Below are positions 8,531 through 11,602 of a DNA stretch of 11,602 nt, piece after piece. Every line of letters begins with the position of its first letter. Position 1 is the stretch's first letter. The translations under genes and the position numbers were made by a program. This stretch comes from JAUUZT01 sp964654015. GTDB taxonomy: Bacteria; Chloroflexota; Dehalococcoidia; GIF9; AB-539-J10. The DNA lies in the NCBI GenBank assembly GCA_964654015.1, contig CAZZHQ010000079.1:1-11602 (forward strand), written 5' to 3'. The notes under the pieces are model-generated. The model was not told the origin of the DNA and searched no databases. It worked only from the letters and a program-made list of their open reading frames with translations.

Positions 8531-9964
8531 ATGTATGTGACGCTTAATATCAGTGCCACCAGTATAAGACTGCTTTGCGTAAAAGGAAGGCAGGTAAACA
8601 AGTGGGCAAGTGCGCCTCTGGCACCAGGGCTGGTCAAAGATGGCCTCATTTTGCAGCCTAAAGCGGTAGGGGCAGCCATAGATGCCCTGTTTACCTCCAT
8701 GAAAGTCCCTAAGAAACAGGTCATCACCAGCCTGACTGGACTGTCCTTCATTTACCGCATTCTGAGCTTACCCCGGATGAACCCCCCCCTTCTAGACGAG
8801 GCTATCCGGCGGGGGGCAAGGAAGGAAATGCCATTACCCGTGGAGGAACTGTACCTTTCCTGGCAAGCTATCGGTGGTGGACGTGATGAGGTGGATTTCT
8901 TTGTTTTGGGCGTGCCGCGAAACCTTGTCGATGCCATGGTTCAGACACTAGCCGAGGCGGGGGTGAAGCCTTACCTCATGGAGCTCAAGCCACTGGCGCT
9001 GGCTAGAGCAGCTAACCGAGGAGATGCCTTAATAGTGGCTGTGGAGCCTGACTGCTTCGACATTGTTCTGGTAGTTAATGGTATTCCTGCTGTCATGCAT
9101 ACAATGACGCCGAGGGGAGAAGGAGCCAGTATAGAGGACAACATTCAGCGGCTAACCGACGGGTTATCAAAAACAGTGAAGTTCTATAACACCAGCCACC
9201 CGGAAACCCCCCTTAGTCCAGACACACCTTTGTTGCTGACCGGAGAGCTGTCGGCTGAGGCTACCACCAGCAAGCTTATCCAAGCCGAGATAGACTACCC
9301 AATCGAGCCCTTAGTCCCGCCATTAGAATTTTCGCCTGACTTGCCCCTGGCTATATATGCAACCAATATGGGGCTGGCTCTGAAAAAGGTGCCACAAAAG
9401 GCAGTTGCCCGTTTACACGATGTAAATCTCAACATACTGTCCGATAAATATAGGGCTAAAGTCCGCCCGGTAGCACTGCGATATATACTTTTCTCTTTAA
9501 CTCTGATAATCGCTATCGGTCTCCTGTTCCCCTTATACCAAGTCAAGAGCCAGGCCGATGCTGAAACTATGCATCTGCAAACCGGGTTAAGTGTGATGAG
9601 CCAACAACTCCATCAAGCTCGGCTGGCTCTCAACCAGGCAGAGCAAGACGAGGACACTATAAATAAACTAGCCGCCGAGGTAGAAACCCTAAAACAGGAG
9701 TATCAATACATTTTGAGCCAGCGTGGTGACTTCGCCAGTAATCTGGAACTGGTCACCAATGCCCTTCCATCTGAAGCCAATTTCACCTACTTGGAAATAG
9801 GCACTGACCAGATCGTTGTAGAGGGTGAGGCTGATAGCTCATTCACAGTCGTCAGTTATGCCAAGGCTTTAGAGGCACAAGGAGGGCTGTCAGAAGTTCG
9901 TATCACTAAGATTGATAGGGGTAAGAGCACTGGGGTATGCTTCACAATTGTTATCAGTAAATAG
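8531..9964 (+). CDS. pilM: PilM-PilN fusion protein (GspL-like architecture)
   Basis: A 477-residue protein joining two normally separate subunits. Residues 1-288 are PilM-like (actin/FtsA fold): YVTLNISATSIRLL at the start, QVITSLTG, ARKEMPLPVEEL near 96-107, a helix EDNIQRLTDGLSKTVKFYN at 202-220 and LLLTGELS at 234-241. Residues 295-477 are PilN-like: an INLLP-type segment NLNILSDKYR (299-308), a membrane helix at about 316-336, a coiled coil at about 340-395, and a C-terminal ferredoxin-like domain (NFTYLEIGTDQIVVEGEA onwards). In separate systems the INLLP peptide of PilN docks into PilM, so here the ligand is tethered. The actin-type nucleotide motifs are weak: Asn6 stands where Asp is expected and Ser8 where Gly is expected. 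ATG 8531 lies 11 bases after AAGGAG (8514-8519), overlapping the pilO stop. Confidence 0.85.
   Translation: MYVTLNISATSIRLLCVKGRQVNKWASAPLAPGLVKDGLILQPKAVGAAIDALFTSMKVPKKQVITSLTGLSFIYRILSLPRMNPPLLDEAIRRGARKEMPLPVEELYLSWQAIGGGRDEVDFFVLGVPRNLVDAMVQTLAEAGVKPYLMELKPLALARAANRGDALIVAVEPDCFDIVLVVNGIPAVMHTMTPRGEGASIEDNIQRLTDGLSKTVKFYNTSHPETPLSPDTPLLLTGELSAEATTSKLIQAEIDYPIEPLVPPLEFSPDLPLAIYATNMGLALKKVPQKAVARLHDVNLNILSDKYRAKVRPVALRYILFSLTLIIAIGLLFPLYQVKSQADAETMHLQTGLSVMSQQLHQARLALNQAEQDEDTINKLAAEVETLKQEYQYILSQRGDFASNLELVTNALPSEANFTYLEIGTDQIVVEGEADSSFTVVSYAKALEAQGGLSEVRITKIDRGKSTGVCFTIVISK
8782..8789 (+). repeat. C8 homopolymer inside the PilM-PilN gene
   Basis: Eight consecutive C bases encode the Asn-Pro-Pro-Leu stretch around residues 84-87. 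A G6 run follows at 8811-8816, which could pair with it. Loss or gain of one base would shift the frame early in the protein. It may simply be chance. Confidence 0.8.
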
Positions 9965-10051
9965 GTGTTGCTGAGACTTGTCGTCTTGGATTAATAAACA
10001 ACCATGTCTATGGTGAGTAAATCGCAAGATTATACGTGGGAAGATAAAAAA

Positions 10052-11116
10052 ATGCATATCGATGACCTGCTTCGCATGACAGTGGTTAAGGGCGCTTCAG
10101 ATTTGCATCTCAAGGTGGGAGGAGCCCCCGTTCTGCGTATCAATGGCGAGCTCATCCCTCAAGACGAGATGCCTGAGATAACAGCCGAGGACATGAAGCA
10201 GGTCTTTGAGGAAATAACCACTAATGAACAAAGAAGCTCCTTTGCCAGCGAGCTGGAGTTAGATTTTGCCTACCAAGCTAACGGCATCGGTCGATTCCGC
10301 ATTAACGTATGTCTTCAAAGAGATACAATTAGTCTTGCCTGTCGCCCGGTTCGAACGCAGATCCCTACTATAGAGGAGTTAGGACTGCCGGAGGTGTGTA
10401 AAAGCCTAGCTCTGAAACCCAGCGGCTTAATCATAGTCACAGGGCCAACGGGATGTGGTAAATCGACTACCCTTGCTGCAATGATGAGCTATCTTAATGA
10501 GAAAGAGAAGCGCAAGGTCATCACCATCGAGGACCCTATAGAGTTTGTGCATCAAGATAACAAATGCATGTTCTCTCAACGAGAGCTTGGTATAGATACC
10601 AAGTCTTTTGCCAGTGCCCTGAAGCACGCACTCCGACAGGATCCTGATGTTATATTGGTGGGAGAGATGCGAGACCTGGAGACAATGGCCGCCACATTGA
10701 CTGCTGCTGAAACAGGTCACTTGGTTCTGACCACCCTCCATACTCCTAGTGCCCCCCAGGCCGTTGACCGATTTATTGACATCTTCCCAGCCTACCAACA
10801 GCAACAGGTGCGCATACAACTCTCTACTGCCCTTGAAGGAGTACTCTACCAGACTCTAGTGCCTAGAATTGATGGCTCAGGGCGTGTTGCCGCTGTAGAG
10901 GTGATGCTTGCTACCTCAGCCGTTAGGAACCTTATTAGGGAGGGAAAGACTTACCAGCTGATGAACGCGATACAGACGGGGTCTCAATACGGGATGCAAA
11001 CTTTAGACCAGGCGTTAGTTGCCCTTTGCCGTAACGGAATTATAAGCCGGGAAGAGGCACTGGCTCGTAGTATAGATGCGGAGGAATTAAAGGGGATGCT
11101 TGATGGGTCTCATTAG
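10052..11116 (+). CDS. pilT: Type IV pilus retraction ATPase PilT
   Basis: A 354-residue hexameric ATPase, standard length for PilT. The N-terminus MHIDDLLRMTVVKGASDLHL is the canonical PilT opening and contains the Asp-box-like GASDLHL. Walker A is GPTGCGKST at 131-139; Walker B ends at Glu205 (DPDVILVGE, 197-205); the His box is ETGHLVLTTLHT; and the C-terminal VRNLIREGKTYQL is the PilT signature needed for retraction in studied homologues. There is no MshEN domain and no tetracysteine, unlike PilB. An in-frame ATG at 10004 would add 16 residues, but it lacks a Shine-Dalgarno and extends past the family start; 10052 is preferred, although its own ribosome site (GGGAAG at 10038-10043) is only modest. 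It ends in two in-frame stops. It should depolymerise the pilus for twitching motility or DNA uptake. Confidence 0.95.
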   Translation: MHIDDLLRMTVVKGASDLHLKVGGAPVLRINGELIPQDEMPEITAEDMKQVFEEITTNEQRSSFASELELDFAYQANGIGRFRINVCLQRDTISLACRPVRTQIPTIEELGLPEVCKSLALKPSGLIIVTGPTGCGKSTTLAAMMSYLNEKEKRKVITIEDPIEFVHQDNKCMFSQRELGIDTKSFASALKHALRQDPDVILVGEMRDLETMAATLTAAETGHLVLTTLHTPSAPQAVDRFIDIFPAYQQQQVRIQLSTALEGVLYQTLVPRIDGSGRVAAVEVMLATSAVRNLIREGKTYQLMNAIQTGSQYGMQTLDQALVALCRNGIISREEALARSIDAEELKGMLDGSH

Positions 11117-11215
11117 TAACAATCAAGGCAAAATAATCAAACCTAAGCTGGGAGAAATAGTATCCATTTTTCGGAGTTCAATCTTGTTCGGCTTGGCAGG
11201 AGATGGACTGCACCC
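11117..11215. other. Non-coding spacer after pilT
   Basis: No gene, no hairpin followed by a T-run and no repeat can be made out here. It runs from the second pilT stop (TAA 11117-11119) to the end of the transposase remnant. Parts may be more of the decayed insertion element, beyond recognition. Confidence 0.5.
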
Positions 11216-11491
11216 CTATGACTGGACAGGTAAGGTTAGGAGAGTCTGGCGGGCCAGGATGCGGATGTAGGTGATATCCGAAAGCCACACCTGGTTTAAT
11301 CAGCTGATGACCATCCCCTTGATAAAATTGGGATACCTGAGAAAGCTGTGCCTTGAGTCCGTGGTCTTCACCCATTTCCTCTTGACTCGGCAGAGAAGGT
11401 CACTCTCCCGCATCAACCTGAGCCCCTTCTTGTGATTGCTTTTTCCAGTGGTAAAGCTAGATGCTGGTAGAGAACCAGGGTTACCGTGCAC
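11216..11491 (-). pseudogene. Decayed IS3-family transposase (OrfB) remnant
   Basis: Read on the minus strand, this gives, in one frame, NHKKGLRLMRESDLLCRVKRK, then KTTDSRHSFLRYPNFIKGMV, then a TGA stop at 11300-11302, then LNQVWLSDITYIRIL. These match in order the well-known OrfB pattern of IS3-family elements: NHKxVxRLMRExxLLxRxKR, TTDSxHxxxxYPN and NQVWxxDITYI. The Asp in SDITY (codon at 11276-11278) would be the first of the DDE triad. The stop replaces what is usually an Arg or Thr-Arg-Pro segment, and similarity fades soon after DITYIRIL, with a second stop at 11216-11218. The upstream part before NHKK (toward 11491) is also scrambled, and OrfA and terminal repeats are not visible. It is a dead fragment. 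The clear core is about 11255-11445; the outer limits are those of the open frame. Confidence 0.8.
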
Positions 11492-11516
11492 ATTTATTCG
11501 AGTCCGGCGGCAAGAT

Positions 11517-11544
11517 TTGGTTTCTGCTGTATTCGTGGTATAAT
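11517..11544 (+). promoter_or_regulatory. Predicted sigma70-type promoter with extended -10
   Basis: TATAAT at 11539-11544 is preceded by TGG (11536-11538), giving an extended -10 element. TTGGTT at 11517-11522 is a weak -35 with a 16-base spacer. Transcription would start near 11551, leaving a leader of about 30 bases before the next gene. It is the best promoter match in the window and marks the start of a new transcription unit after the pilus cluster. Confidence 0.65.
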
Positions 11545-11570
11545 TACAGGCGAAAGCGGTTCGAGTTACT

Positions 11571-11577
11571 GGAGGTG
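11571..11577 (+). promoter_or_regulatory. Shine-Dalgarno of the right-edge gene
   Basis: GGAGGTG stands before ATG 11582 with six bases between GGAGG and the start codon. This is the consensus arrangement and supports a real gene start despite the short visible sequence. Confidence 0.7.
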
Positions 11578-11581
11578 CTTT

Positions 11582-11602
11582 ATGGCGGTGCGATTTATCC
11601 TT
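11582..11602 (+). CDS. First seven codons of the next gene (cut by window edge)
   Basis: ATG 11582 opens a frame that begins MAVRFIL and runs off the window. It has a consensus ribosome site and a promoter just upstream. The beginning resembles the first residues of AddB-type helicase-nuclease subunits, which go on to a GxxGxGK P-loop, but seven residues cannot decide this. It is on the same strand as the pilus genes but is probably a separate unit. Confidence 0.5.

Noticed and set aside
10004..10051. Upstream ATG starts for PilT at 10004 and 10010
   Set aside because: Neither has a Shine-Dalgarno at good spacing, and the canonical PilT N-terminus begins at 10052. Not excluded.
11178..11375. 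Minus-strand 65-codon frame overlapping the transposase remnant
   Set aside because: It is another reading frame of the same region; the frame with the IS3 hallmark strings is the one that continues through the TGA at 11300-11302.

Overview
This window is almost entirely one plus-strand type IV pilus (T4P) locus with a two-component regulatory pair at its head. Genes are packed tightly, with 4-base ATGA overlaps, short gaps and several GTG starts, as in a single operon. GC content looks close to 50 percent. No outer-membrane secretin (PilQ) or PilP gene is seen, PilM and PilN are fused, and a receiver-ATPase protein sits beside PilB. This fits a monoderm-type environmental bacterium. A Chloroflexota (Dehalococcoidia-like) source is my best guess, but it is inference and not proven by the sequence.

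Layout: (1) positions 1-194, the C-terminal tail of an unidentified upstream gene. (2) 191-1660, a soluble PAS-PAS histidine kinase carrying a run of ten GAA codons. (3) 1653-2792, an intact receiver domain fused to a ParA/MinD-like ATPase domain with a degenerate P-loop, resembling TadZ/CpaE. (4) 2810-4510 PilB, the extension ATPase, and 4527-5735 PilC, the inner-membrane platform. (5) 5768-7727, three minor pilin-like genes: PilV-like, PilW-like, and a larger PilX/GspK-like protein with two tandem 103-residue repeats. (6) 7825-7929, a 34-residue single-pass membrane microprotein with a good ribosome binding site. (7) 7952-8515 PilO and 8531-9964 a PilM-PilN fusion, forming the assembly subcomplex. 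(8) 10052-11116 PilT, the retraction ATPase. (9) 11117-11602, a mostly non-coding stretch holding a decayed IS3-family transposase remnant on the minus strand, then a strong extended -10 promoter, a Shine-Dalgarno and the first seven codons of the next gene.

How it may work: PilB and PilT drive extension and retraction through PilC. The PilM/N and PilO proteins make the cytoplasm-to-membrane alignment complex. The three pilin-like proteins would prime or cap the fibre. The kinase and the receiver-ATPase fusion probably link an internal signal to where or when the pilus machine is assembled. The major pilin, the prepilin peptidase and any adhesin must be encoded elsewhere. The most interesting points are the phosphorylatable receiver-TadZ fusion in a PilBCMNOT-type locus, the GspL-like PilM-PilN fusion, the unannotated microprotein, and the duplicated domain in the PilX-like protein.
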